Positions 18,501 through 29,532 of a stretch of 64,000 nucleotides of DNA are shown piece by piece. The notes below the pieces were generated by a model. That model was not told the origin of the DNA, ran no database searches, and saw only the letters and a list, made by a program, of their open reading frames with translations. A program made the position numbers and the translations under genes. Origin of the DNA: Nannobrachium achirus (lineage: Eukaryota > Chordata > Actinopteri > Myctophiformes > Myctophidae); NCBI GenBank assembly GCA_963921795.1, contig OY997651.1:40591356-40655355 (forward strand). Reading direction: 5' to 3'. Each line of letters opens with the position of its first letter. The stretch's first letter is position 1.

Positions 18501-21031
18501 ATATTTGATTTTATGGGGAGCTGGAAAATTAAAAAATTGAGAGAAAAATGATTTTTTAAAATTGAATTCCTATTGAAAATCGAACGATACTTTAGTACCC
18601 TGACCTGGAACAACTCATTTTAGCCTGTCATGTATCATGACGGGCTAAGACATTTTGATTAAGCCGTTATAAACCTGGTAGACCACTGTCATGTCTGTTA
18701 TTGACTGTGTAATAGTTTCCCCCAAAAAAGGTGTACTACTGTACTGTAAGCGTAGTCATGCCTATAGAAAGAAAATAAATAAATAACACTAATTCGTACA
18801 TTACATATATAATACAGAATTATGACTACAAAAAGTAATGCGGGTAAATAAATTTGACCTGGCTTCAGCCATGCTGTAATTAATTAATGAATAATAATTA
18901 AATGCTCTGTGGATTTATTTGTATTATAGCCATATGATACCACAAGACAGTGGCATCTATAAAAGAAAGGCATGCTAGATTAGGCCTACTAGAACACTCT
19001 ATGTGGAAAATGAATGTCTTACCATGAACACCAGCACAATAATGTCGGCCACCAGGGTGTCTCATAAACATGCTGTTTGAATTCCTTCTCCTTCCTGCAC
19101 TTACCTGGTTTACACAGTTCTCGATGCAGAGCGTGGTGGACTGATGCCATTGGTAACTGAGCAGTTGACGGTGGCTTCTCCCTCCTCTGCCAGGAGGGTT
19201 ACGTTCACCTTGTGACCCCACTTTAAGGTGTGGTTCCCAACAGTCCAGCTGTAGGTGATGATGTTGTCAGCAGGGGCTGCACTGTGACTGCACTCTAGTG
19301 ACACTAGACAGGAGGAGTTCTCTGCATGCCAGCTGTTAGCGACCTCTGTCACATTGGGTTCCTCGCTGATGGAATCTGATGAAGCAAAGGGGACATATTC
19401 AGATTGAATACTAGTAAGTAACGACAACACCCATTAAGACCTGACGCCGATACTACAAATGCCTTCTAAATCAGTGTCTAAATAATGTTTTCGTGCCAAG
19501 GACCCCCAAATTGATATGTATTTGGCTGTGGACCCCCCCCCCCCCCCCACACACACACACACACATTTTGAGCTTGAAGTCAAGCTAGAGTAGGACTACT
19601 GGAGCAAAACAAACACTTTATTCTCCTTTATACAGAAAATAAATGTCTTACCATGAACACACAGAGTGATGAAAATTGAAGCAATTTGAAGGACACTGTT
19701 TCTCATATGTGCCTGAAACAAAGCTGTACTCTCCTGAGTCCTGACGAGCCAGGCTTGTTATTGTTAAACTAAAATTGTGACGGTTAATTTCTACTCTGCC
19801 TTTAAATTGAGGGTTATCTGATCGTATGATCACACCTTCGTCCATTTCTACTACAACAACTTCATCTTTTACAAAGCTCCAAGGCGCCTTGATAACATTT
19901 CCTCCCTGTACGCATTGTGCAACTGAAAACTCTGCCGTCTCCCCGACTTCCTTGTGAAGTATTTCTCTAGCAGTGTCCACATCTGAAAGAGAGAGAGAGA
20001 GGAGGGGGTGAGGTGGGGTGGGAGAGAGAGAGACAGAGACAGACATCTGTAATGCAACATGTAATTCATAACACCGTAGCAGTGTAGATGGGACTGATGA
20101 TGGGTAGCTACTGGGACGTAAAGTTGGGACTTGATCACCCCGGCTAGGTCACCTGAGTGAGGGGTATGATGTTGCAAGACCCGAAACCCCTATGACCTTG
20201 GACTACATCACTGAGGATACGTCCCAGGTGCATCCATGCAATGTTTTTCTTCGTTCTGGATTACCTACTTCATAAGTACTTTCCCAGATTAAGGTGTTTA
20301 CGCTTACAGTACATTATACAAAATTATAAATGCAGCACACCATGTGAAAATAAAACAAATGTAACAAAAACCAGGGAACGTGTTACACCCAATGGAGTTG
20401 TTTCAAGTAGTTTTTCCCCCCTATTCTTTGCGTGGTATGCAGGAAATCTGCTGACGTTGACATTCTTCATACCACTTCCAATGATATCTGACTAATCCAC
20501 AAAGGTTTTGACATGCTCAGTCACTGAAATAGTCAACTTGCATTTTAACAAAAATACATTACAAGGTAGAAACTATTTCCCCATGGTTCTCTGAAGTCCC
20601 CTTTCACACAAGAGCCATGGAGTAACACAACTCCTAACAGATGCACAGTAAAACCATCAATTTAACTCATTTGAGTGTTAAGATTTTGACCCTTACATTC
20701 ACACTGAGGATTTTATTCTGTAGGCGAACCAGCCATTTTGTTAGTAAATTTCTGCAGTTTGAGTTTCTCATTTAATTTTGCACATTACTTTTTTATGAAT
20801 AATGTTTACTTTAATTAGACCTTGTATAAATAGCAAACAACCCATTCCAAGAACAAACACAAGGCAGCAGCAAGTTCACATATTATCTTTCATTGAAAAA
20901 ATCAGCATAAACAAATCTTGACAGTTAAACTGTTTGAACCGAGGTTGGAAGAGGAACCTACCATGGAAGAATAGCATGAGCAGCAGGAGAATGTATTTGC
21001 CGGGCAGGCAAGGGAAGCGACCATAGGCCAT
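12099..21031 (-). CDS. SLAM/CD48-like V-C2 receptor gene with FCRL-type tail, frame damaged
   Basis: Exons: 20962-21031 (leader), 19652-19982 (V-type Ig), 19105-19375 (C2-type Ig), 13165-13275 (TM), 13029-13044, 12833-12930, 12248-12298, and a terminal exon where TGA falls at 12099-12101. The V domain lacks the F-strand Cys (DSGEYSFVS), a hallmark of the SLAM family. The C2 domain has several Cys and many N-x-S/T sites. SLAM-family members are homotypic or paired adhesion receptors on leukocytes. Odd points: both Ig exons end in phase 2 in their long open frame, while the next exon needs phase 1, so splicing as drawn gives a TGA at the V/C2 junction. Either small frameshifts have killed the gene or the sequence has errors there. 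The TM intron holds a 5.3 kb palindrome. Confidence 0.62.
12248..12298 (-). CDS. SLAM-like gene tail exon with SVYGQI
   Basis: 51 nt, phase 1, reading [22 protein letters not shown] fits the ITIM consensus; it is not the TxYxx(V/I) switch motif typical of mammalian SLAM receptors. Donor GTACAG. The next exon gives Val-Gly and then TGA at 12099-12101. Confidence 0.66.
12455..12642. repeat. (TG)n / (TGCG)n compound microsatellite
   Basis: Long TG tract with CG interruptions in an intron of the SLAM-like gene. Confidence 0.95.
12833..12930 (-). CDS. SLAM-like gene linker exon with VYLPL
   Basis: 98 nt, reading [20 protein letters not shown] then [12 protein letters not shown]. It is homologous to the FCRL-like linker exon (QGTNQ...TNQ...LQHG) but has gained or kept a tyrosine in DVYLPL. 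Confidence 0.72.
13029..13044 (-). CDS. SLAM-like gene 16 bp micro-exon
   Basis: Reads DPCCA plus two bases. Acceptor ATTACAG and donor GTAAGC. It is the counterpart of the gene A and gene B micro-exons. Confidence 0.68.
13165..13275 (-). CDS. SLAM-like gene transmembrane exon
   Basis: 111 nt. The helix reads [20 protein letters not shown] and ends [11 protein letters not shown]. It is plainly homologous to the gene A and B TM exons (GLIVGLLVV, YRYRTLNG), down to the phase-1 borders and the GTGAGA donor. Confidence 0.78.
13314..18604. mobile_element. 5.3 kb palindromic (foldback-like) element in the SLAM-like TM intron
   Basis: The left end GTCAGGGTACTAAAGTATCG is mirrored by the right end CGATACTTTAGTACCCTGAC. 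Arms of about 2.6 kb meet near 16100-16110. From the ends inward both arms carry: tandem AT-rich units with TTTTCCAATTTTCTAGC and GATTTGGAACCGACAAAG (13380-14060 and 17870-18560); GGTCCATGGCTGGTT units (14190-14470 and 17450-17740); a GC-rich block with CCGGCTCTCCCGG-type text (14640-14980, 16940-17280); and teleost text AGCGCCACCATGAGG and AAAATCACGCAAA toward the centre. No credible protein is encoded. No clear target-site duplication is visible. Confidence 0.85.
15293..15358. repeat. (CCGT)n(CAGT)n(CTGT)n microsatellite
   Basis: A compound tetramer tract inside the left arm of the palindrome. A similar CTGT tract lies at 14518-14557. The right arm lacks tracts of this length, so these expanded after the arms formed. 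Confidence 0.85.
18960..19045 (-). pseudogene. Partial duplicate of the V exon 3' end and following intron
   Basis: The minus strand reads RHYCAGVHG followed by GTAAGACATTCATTTTCC, which parallels the V exon end (VHG, GTAAGACATTTATTTTCTG) and tens of bases of its intron. It suggests a second V exon existed and has largely been lost. Confidence 0.45.
19105..19375 (-). CDS. SLAM-like C2-type Ig exon
   Basis: 271 nt. Landmarks: [45 protein letters not shown]. The main frame meets TAA six bases before the end of the exon, whereas another frame reads on to the donor GTAAGT, pointing to a small indel near 19150. Five potential N-glycosylation sites are visible. Confidence 0.64.
19652..19982 (-). 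CDS. SLAM-like V-type Ig exon
   Basis: 331 nt. Landmarks: [59 protein letters not shown]. The V-frame shape with no Cys at the F strand fits SLAM/CD48/CD2-family V domains. The last codons appear shifted: a better ending in another frame reads ITLCVHG at the same donor (GTAAGA). Confidence 0.66.
20085..20260. repeat. Dispersed repeat, copy 2
   Basis: Diverged copy of the 10615-10790 element, in the first intron of the SLAM-like gene. Confidence 0.6.
20962..21031 (-). CDS. SLAM-like gene leader exon
   Basis: 70 nt, ATG at 21029-21031, reading [20 protein letters not shown] and FFH. Hydrophobic leader, phase 1 out, donor GTAGGT. Confidence 0.72.
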
Positions 21032-21812
21032 CTCTGTGAAGTGTGGCAATGGCTACTGTTTCCTCTTTGGAGCATCTTATGTACGATTATGAGTCATTGT
21101 AACTCGGTTTGCATCAGCAGCCATGTAGGCTACCTGTTTAGAAAAGCAATGTGTGGTTTTGAGCACTGAAAGGTCTTAGCTGTGGTTTTAGGGCAGACTG
21201 AAATGAAAAGTTTTGTTTCAGAATTAGACATTTCTGTTAGATATTGATGCATGTCCATAAAACAATGTTACAACGATGATAGCCGTTTATGTCACCTTTC
21301 TGAAGAGTAGCTGTGTTTTAAGTAAGCAACAGCCAGTGTCAGACACTGGGACAAAAACTATCCTGTGGTTTCCTACAGAAGGTCAACAACTTGTGCATCT
21401 GTGAGCACAGACACTGGGGCAGTGACGTATACTCACTTTTAGTATACCAATACCACAAAGCAGAAATACTCTGTTATAAGTACACGTCTGGTATTCAGGA
21501 TTCAAAATTGGCATCAAAATGTACTTAAAGTGCCGGTTCTCATTATGCTGAAATCTCCAATTTCATGATTTCAAAATGTATACAATATTTTGAAAATAGA
21601 AGATCTACAAGCTCACAATCTAAACCTACAAGGTAATTTGTAACTAAAGCTTTCAAATAATTGTAGAAGTGAAAGTTAGCCTTGTAAACTGCCCTCTTCC
21701 GTAAAGCATTTTCATTTGCTTGTTGTTGGTTTACTATAGGCTAAGTGAAAGTATTGAAATGTGAAAATTCTCTAGTAAAGTAAACCCACTGCACTGGGTT
21801 ATCAATAGGTCT

Positions 21813-21904
<92 letters not shown>

Positions 21905-22647
21905 TACACACACATTTAGCTCAATAAAAATAGTTGTGAATACATGCCCAGTTGCCCACCTGTTTGTCCAATACTCCTTCATTTCAAAATACACTTTAAA
22001 CCAGGGGTTTTCAACAGGGGGTCCGGGACTGTTAGATAAGGATTGATTGATATCAATATAAAATTACCTTTTAATGTTAGACACCACTTTCAGTTTTAAA
22101 AGTGTCAAGGTCATTTTGTTTTGATCTAATAACTAGTCTACGAGACTCAGTCACGACACCATCATGATCCATTATTATGTTATAATTGTCCAATCAGAGT
22201 GTGACTAATGTATTCTGTAACTCCATATATCTGTGAAATTATGTTTTGTATAGACAGAAGAAGGCACTATGGGTGAATTGCTGTACTGTACGTTGAACTC
22301 TGCACTATTCTCTTAATACAATTATTTCAAACGGACGTACATGGTGTGGTCTCCTTTCTTGGACTCTGACTCCAACTGTGATTTTACGCTGTGGGTGGAA
22401 GCTGAGTCTTCTGCGAAAGGATACCTTTCTAAAGGAATCACAAATATGGGAATTAATCCAAAACCCATCAGGGACCCTATAGGGGGGCCTCGGAGCTACT
22501 ACAGGGGATCCAGCAGTTGGCACACACAAGTTACAACATACAGTAGTATTAGTGATTTTTCATTTTGAAGTTATAAAATAAAATTGAGCCTACACAGTAA
22601 AAAAGCACAGGAAGTTGAAGTTGTTGTTTTTGCTTCTGCTCTGTGGT

Positions 22648-22695
<48 letters not shown>

Positions 22696-23614
22696 CGCGT
22701 GTGCGCATGCGCGCACAGAAAGTCAATAAGTCAGTGCTTCTTTCAAATAGCATTAATGTACACAACAAGACAGGATCTAACTCTCACTCAGGCCAGTGGT
22801 GCATTCACACAGGGATCATTTGAGGTGTATTTTGTTGATATCATTAGAGAGCCTATTTGATGCAAGTGCACCTAGCCTATTCCAGCCTACCACTGATATT
22901 CTATATCAGCACCACTAAAGGACAAGTCTGGACTAAAACAGCATATTGCCTGAAACTGAGTTTCGTAAATCATGTTTTGGGGTGAGAGCACAACTGCAAA
23001 CATTTTGTTTGGCACTACTGTAGTAATTTATAGCACAGATAATGAGGCAAATAACAACCCTATTTGTGAGATTGTTCAAAAGAACAGATACAAAGAAAAC
23101 AGGGATGCTACTATTCCATCATGGAATAGTAAGTTCACTACCACAAGTAGAACACAGGGAGAAAATGTAAAAGTATTGAACCCATGACCTGTGTGATAAC
23201 ACCACCAACCACACTCCTGTCTACTCCTACTCAACCCAGATTTAATTTCATCCCTTAACCCTAAATAATCTGTTGCGCGACAAAATAACAAAATAGCTGA
23301 TCCTACAAGCTTCTTGTAGATGGGCGTTTTTATTGTGTTTATGAAAATGTAGTAAAAATAGATATTATATTCCCTTTTTTGTATCCCTCAAATTTGATTG
23401 AGTTTTTTCACTGTACAGCATGCGGTCATGTCTCCATTTATCTCAACGCCAGTGAGAGGTGGAGAGAGACGAGGCATTCCTGGCCTAATGTCTTTTTTGT
23501 TAGCCCCCTTACAGAGCTCTGGAGGCGACTATAGGTTTCCATACGTCCTGATGACAAAACCCAGTTTCTCTACACCAGGGTTTCCCAGAGTGGGTGCCGT
23601 GATGCCAGTCCAGG
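21032..23614. other. Region without recognisable genes
   Basis: Holds an (AC)n tract at 21816-21902 and a TG/GC alternating tract at 22651-22716 that could adopt Z-DNA. Around 22200-22420 the text has the look of an LTR or retroelement end, but I found no matching second copy. No open frame looks like a real protein. Confidence 0.5.
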
Positions 23615-26600
23615 GGTATGGAGCGAATTTAGTGCCAATATACCTTGTGCGTGTTTTAAAAATATTCACACGCGTGTGCATGTTTTGTGCACCGCAAAAT
23701 AAATACTCACACGTGTTTTAAAAATATTCACACGTATTTAAAAAAAAATCACACGTGTGTGCATGTTTTGTGCACCGCAAAATAAAATTCACACATATTT
23801 TTTGCAATTCACAGTATTTTACAAATCTCATATTTCTACAAATCTTAAGCTGTGGATCACAAAATAAAAACAAGTTGCAAATCTTTTCTGTGGATCACAA
23901 AATAAAAACACAAGTTGCAAATCTTTTTGTGGATTTAAAATACAAGTTGTGAATTACAGATACAGACCTGTGGATCTGAAAGACACAGCTCAACAGACTT
24001 GTGTGGATTTACAAAACACGGATCAACAGAGCTGTGGAGACACGAATTTTTTTCTGTGGAGACACAAAACTTTTTGTGCTCGTGTGGACCAATGGCTGTG
24101 GAGACACAAAACACAGAATTATGGCACTGTTTTCTCGTGTGACATGTGAAGTTCTTTGGCTCGTGTATTGACCAATCAGGTAATGGGGGGCGGAGACTAG
24201 GAGGGGCTTTTAGCCCATAGTCCCATCGGTCGAGAGGACACAACACCGGAGCTGCCTGCAGGAGGGATAATGGCCGACGTGGAGGTTTGTTTACTAAAAT
24301 AGAATGCATTAATGTGCAATTAATGTTTGAAATAAGCTCTTCTAGGACAAACGTTCTGGTAGAGTAGAGTATAACTGACCTAATGTCAAAACCCCAGGAC
24401 TTTTATAAGATCTAATTATTTTATTTTCATGTTGGTGGGGAAAAGTACTCAGCTGTTTTACTCAAGTAAAAGTATATACTGCTATTTAGACATGCTCTGT
24501 TACTGTACAAGTAAACGTTCGGGATTAAAAACGTACTCAATTAAAAGTACATATCAAGTTGCCAAATGTATAAAATAAATCATTGAAAAATAGCCGATCT
24601 ACAAGCTCACAATGCGTCACGGTACCGAAATGTAGTGGGGGTAATCTATTTTTTGCAATCAAAGTAACTAGTATGTTGTAGAAGTACAATGTTTGCCTCA
24701 TGAGATGTTGGGGAGTAGAAGTAAAGTTACTTAAACACTCATTAAAGTACAATTAATGTCTCCAAATTGTACTTAAGTACAATACTAAAGTAAATGTACT
24801 TAGCTACTTTATACCACTGGTTTTAACTGGTCAGCTGTTGCATAAACGAATACAGTAGTCACGTCTATGATTCAATTTTAGATCCTATTTTTTTAAGCAT
24901 CTTGATGCAAGCCAAGTTCTGTTCTGAAAACTGATATAGGCTAGAATAGCATAGATGACTGATACATTTGTCTGTTTTTAATTACTTTTAATATTAGCAA
25001 ACTCATATGGGGCACGGACAGGATAAACCTAGCTTCTACCTATTTCAAATGTATAGGCCTATATATATACAACTATAATTAGCTCTTTGATAAGCTATTT
25101 GTGTTTACATCATGCAGTCTTATGCAAACGATGAACTGTATTGCTAATTGCATGTTGTTAACTTAAGACAGATGTGTTGTGAGGTTAGGTACAGATAAAG
25201 ATATTAAATTGTTTCAAACTTTTATTGGCTCAGGTTATTTCTATAATTATCTTTTTAATCAACGGCACCCCTTATCACATTATCAAAAGTAAATACCGGT
25301 ATTTTCCTCTTAAGACAGTATGTCACAAGGAAAACTTGAGAGTAATGTTTAGCCTGGAACCCCCTCAAGGACTCCACTTTGAGATGTTATATGAGATACT
25401 TAAAGTGTGGTTCCTGTGGAAATAAGCCTCGGCTTTCTAGGATCTCCTTTTAGTTGACCTTGTACCAGTGATTTGTACTGTCATGAAACTGTACTTTTTT
25501 CTATTGCAAACTTCTAATAAATTCTTCAATCAATCAATCAATGGGGTAAGCTATTTCTTCCACCAGATTGATAGAAATGTAATGTTTCTATCAATAAAGA
25601 AACTTTGGGTTCTTTCAATTAATTTATGTCAAGACTGGCAGTGGTAGTGGAAATGTTTGGGGAGGAGTCACTATAGATATCAGGTATCAGGTGTCAAAGA
25701 GGTATCATTGCCATCTTGTGGTCAATATAAATAACTACACTTCATCAATACATATCACAACAAATATCTGTTTAACTTCATACTTTAAACCACTTGAAAC
25801 CCAGCATCCCTATTCTGGGGGGAATATTGACCAAAAATAGCAGATCTACAAGCTCGCAACAAGTGGGCTTGTAGATCTGCTCCTTTTGGTGAAGAGACTT
25901 TGATCTGTAGTCTGTGACTGATGCATTCATCAATTCAATGGACAATATTGTTTTATTTTCTTCCATGACGCTAGGTTTACCTACAGTAAAATCTTAGATT
26001 ACTGAGGCACTACACTGTCTCATGTGTAGTGCAGTACATCTTTACCTTCTTACTGTTGCACTGAATAGTGTAGACCTGCTAAATGCCTAAATTGTACAGT
26101 GTCTGTTGCTCTGAACACTATGAAACACTATGACTATGAAACCTATCATTTAGCCTACTGTTAAATTTGCTTTTCAGAAAATCAAAGACCCTAATGGGAC
26201 TGTATACCATTATTGGCAACACTGGAACAGAATGGTGCCCAGGGACCTCTACACCCTCCCACAGAGCACTGGCCCCTGCTGCCGCTGCACCCCAGAGGGC
26301 ACCAACCCAGAGCAATGTGTTCCTTCATCTACCAATCTCAACATACGTTATTCCAGCCTTCTCAGGACAACTGCTCTGTCGCTACATCAAGGCTCTTCAA
26401 CAGTGGGTCCTCAGAGTTACTACAGGGGTCCTCCAAATCTTCGTGTGATAGAAACCTTTTTTCTCCTTAACCACTTGAACCCTAGCGTCCATATTCTTTA
26501 GCCAAAAATAGCAGATCTTAGATCAGCTATTTTCAGCAAAGAGGTTTTGTAGAGGGGGGAAAAGAGCAGACCAAGTACAGAGTGAAAGGTGAACTTTATT

Positions 26601-26697
26601 AAAAATGAGCCTCCCCAACTCCTAATCCCCTACCTAACTGTCATGGCCAGGAATAAGGTGAATTGTGAAATGACTGTTTAAAACAACATTGCTATAG

Positions 26698-27100
26698 AGC
26701 AGTGAAGTCATGACGTGACTCGCTCATCCCCCGGTTCATGGAAGTAATTTCTCTATGGAGAATAACATTGAGTCATCTTACAATCGTCTCATATATAAGC
26801 ATTGTGGTCCAAAAATAAACAAACGGTGGCTCTGTATGGTTTATGATAGTCATTCACTCATATTTGATAAAGCCTGTTTCTAGCGAAAATGTATCTAATT
26901 CAGCGACAGTAACATTAGCGTTTTCTCACCATCAGTTGATTCTTCATATCCATATGAGTCAAACCGCTGAGATAATCTGTTCATGTTTGGAACACAGTTC
27001 TTATATGACACGATATGAAAAAAAAGTCAATGGGAATTCAGAATGGGGGGGAAAAACGTTAACCAGGTAGGATGGGTAAATGACGTCAGACTTCACTGCT
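26698..27100. mobile_element. 403 bp inverted-repeat element with target-site duplication
   Basis: Ends AGCAGTGAAGTC and GACTTCACTGCT, flanked on both sides by CTATAG. The right arm has a single CTATAG (33332-33337) at the mirrored place, i.e. the empty site. The duplication could also be read as TATA with one more base in each terminal repeat. Confidence 0.75.
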
Positions 27101-27169
27101 CTATAGCTACTGGTTTTCATACTATTTCTACTTCTGTCACATTATCATTGCTATTATGAACGTCATGTG

Positions 27170-27400
27170 TCCACTGGTAGCTCAGTCTGTAGAGCTCTCT
27201 CCTTTGGATCTCAAGGTCATGAGTTCGATATTGGGCAGCGCCAACTCAGCGTATGAGTAGCACGGCTTGGGTGGGGCAAGTACTGGGAGCTGATGGTAGG
27301 TGTGGTGCTCCACCTCAGCAAACCATCTCCCAGGGGTCTAACTAACTATGACAAACTTGTGTGTTGCCGGCTGACACTGATAATAAGTCACTCCAGACTT
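27170..27400 (+). mobile_element. tRNA-derived SINE, left-arm copy
   Basis: Reads TGGTAGCTCAGTCTGTAGAG (box A) and GAGTTCGATATTGGG (box B), followed by a non-tRNA body. The mirrored copy is 33060-33280. Box B is degenerate and the acceptor stem does not pair, so it is not a tRNA gene. Confidence 0.6.
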
Positions 27401-27889
27401 TGATTCTGAATTCTTCTGTAAATTATCTTAAATGTATTAACCATAAATGTGTTTGTAGGTCATGGCCCGGACCATTCGCCAGTGCAAACAGTTTCGCAAG
27501 GGTTTGAAGGAGACCGCTCATACAAGGAAGACCAGACGTTGTGGCACATCTGTTCCCGGTTTCCCAAGAGGGTTGCACAGCTCAGGTAATTAAATAATAA
27601 AAAAAGAATCCTTCCATTTTGAGAGCTAAATTTGAGGTTTGCATGCCATACTAGCCAAACTGTGGCATTGTAGTTGTTTCTGGTTTTTACATTTCAAAAG
27701 AAAATACCTTAAAGTTACAGACCAACTTACTAGGAATAAAGAACCCCAAAGATATTTCTGTGTCCTGTGCCACTCCCTATCAGCCAGGCTACATACAGTA
27801 TACTGACCATTCAAGCCTTTATCAGCTATGAAAATTATAATGTACTGTAGATACCAGCAGAAATACTAATTTATACTTTCTCATTCCAG

Positions 27890-28104
27890 TATCAAGCCAG
27901 GAACTGAAGAACCTCATCAAATTCTGGGTAACCTGGGAGATTCCACCAACGGAGCTGAAGGTGGCATTTATTTCTAGGTCCTTACCTGAAGCATCAACAT
28001 GTTTTGAAACCCTACTTCTTCCTTTACATTACACAGAGTTTCATTCCTTCCAGACAGACATGCAGTCCTTTAACTCTGTTGATTATAGGTTTGGGTTGGC
28101 CTAA
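27890..28104 (+). CDS. HECT C-lobe last exon with catalytic Cys
   Basis: 215 nt after acceptor TTCCAG, phase 1. Landmarks: NLIKFWVTWEIPP, LPEASTCFETLLLP, FHSFQTDMQSFN, ending FGLA and TAA. In HECT ligases the Cys in TCF/TCxxxL accepts ubiquitin from E2. The frame is intact, but the upstream exons are damaged, so this is likely a relic. The exon is not present in the inverted copy. Confidence 0.66.
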
Positions 28105-29204
28105 CGACCAAGACTAAAATTCATGTTGGTACTGTATGATGGATTGAATGTCTGTCTTGTATATTAGTCCACAGAAAGAAGTGTACTTTATGCAGCTACT
28201 GTATGTTTGAGTTAAAGATGTTTACACACTATGTTATGAGTTACAAACATTTACTGTTATGTTTGGAGGAACAATAGTTTTGTCCTTAGAGGCTCTGAAG
28301 GATTTCTATTTTTCTCTACTTTGTATTCTGTTATATTCCTATACTGTCTTGTATGCTCAATTATACAGGCAATGAAAAGTGGAAAACATTTTGTTTTAAG
28401 CAAATGTTATTTAACTGAAGTTGGTGCACTGTTTATGCAGCTATTTGTATGTGCTTTTTTAAAGAGATCACACTGATTGTGTTAAAGGAGTACAAATGTT
28501 TGGGAGCACTTGCTTTAGAGAATGGCCTTAAGTGCTGTATTTAATTATCTTAACACAAACATTACATTACACAAACCGCTTATAATCGACAACTGTTTTC
28601 TGTGAATTTTCAATGTTCCCTGAAACCTTACAAAGACTATATAAAGAATTCTGATTTAACTCCATGGCATACAATTGTTGTCAATACAAAGCTGCAGAAA
28701 AAAGACAGAAGAAAAAACTGCATTATGCTAGGATGTTTATACTCACAGAAAATATGCAAATAGACCAAATGGTGCCAATGTTTGAATACTATCAGTCTGC
28801 TAACCTTCGACATCGACACCAATAAAGATCACAATATTTTATCTGTAGAAAAAAGGAAAATGTTGCACTTTAATTGTGTTGCTGCATTTACTTTACAATG
28901 TCAAATCCACCAGATGTGTTTTCTATTGAATTTGAACAGCTGAAATAAATCAAATCAAACAATCTACTGGCACTTAAAATAGATTACCAAGACTGTTTAG
29001 CTACCAAATGGCTAATGATGCAGTGGTTACTAGAGGTACAGTAACATCTCTTTCATTTGATTTGCATTAGGCCTACAATGACGTTTTGGGTATGCTACTC
29101 TATTGGACAGAGACACTGGTAAAAAATTAAAAATAAGCCGGTGGGCCAGTCAAAATTGTGCCACGGACCGGGAGTGGCCCGCTGGCCGGAGTTTGAGTAT
29201 CACT

Positions 29205-29275
29205 ACCCTACACCTTCCTGGACATTGCAAAGATTTTCTCTCCTTTCAGACAGACATGCAAAGCTGCCTTAAAGG
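29205..29275 (+). pseudogene. Second HECT C-lobe fragment
   Basis: Reads TLHLPGHCKDFLSFQTDMQS, the tail part of the same HECT-like family as 27890-28104 (LLLPLHYTEFHSFQTDMQS). It stands alone and is followed by the common fish repeat text TTAAAGGAGTAGTTCACCCC, so it is an isolated relic. Confidence 0.5.
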
Positions 29276-29532
29276 AGTAGTTCACCCCCAAAATGACTTG
29301 TCTATTGATTACTCATGCCATGGAGTATTGTGCACTGTGTCTGAAGAGCTTGACAGACTTGACAGAAATCAAATCTGATATGCCCCAAGCTGGTTACAGA
29401 TTAGAGGAACCTTAGGGATAAAGGGTACAGTGGGGGGAGGATCATAGCATCTATGCACAGTGTAGATACAGTGGGCATCTTGTCCAGAATGATAAAGCTT
29501 GGATGCATTGTAAGGAGTCAGTGGCTTTGCTA

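Larger units (their letters stand above)
23615..27597 (+). repeat. Left arm of a large inverted duplication
   Basis: Matches the reverse complement of 32843-39473 at near identity, minus the insertions 26698-27100 (left only) and 35033-38110 (right only). The net arm is about 3.55 kb. It holds a CpG-containing start region (ATGGCCGACGTGGAG at 24270), a Cys-rich exon (from 26178), a SINE and an exon of a G2E3/HECT-like gene. Confidence 0.9.
24270..28104 (+). pseudogene. G2E3-like HECT E3 ligase gene remnant, copy 1
   Basis: Readable parts: possible start ATGGCCGACGTGGAG at 24270-24284; an exon from 26178 after TTTTCAG; exon 27459-27585 with IRQCKQFRKGLKET; and last exon 27890-28104. The last exon reads ELKNLIKFWVTWEIPPTELK, then LPEASTCFETLLLPLHY and a stop at 28102-28104. 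LPxxxTCxxxLxLP is the catalytic-cysteine motif of HECT ubiquitin ligases, and the context resembles the multi-copy fish G2/M-phase-specific E3 ligase-like proteins. Copy 1 has a 22 bp deletion in the Cys-rich exon relative to copy 2. In the 27459 exon another frame gives the expected HECT continuation (RPDVVAHLFP), so that exon probably holds a frameshift. Confidence 0.6.

Noticed and set aside
22200-22520. Possible solo LTR or retroelement end
   Set aside because: The wording suggests a polyadenylation-type end, but no second copy, clear TG...CA ends or target duplication could be found in the window.
24270-24300. Short ORF MADVEVCLLK as a complete peptide gene
   Set aside because: More likely a first coding exon (GTGGAG before GTTTGT) of the G2E3-like gene; on its own it has no support.
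27170-27250. Possible tRNA gene
   Set aside because: Box A and box B resemble a tRNA, but the acceptor stem does not pair and the body continues as a SINE; the same is true at 33200-33280 and 11235-11312.
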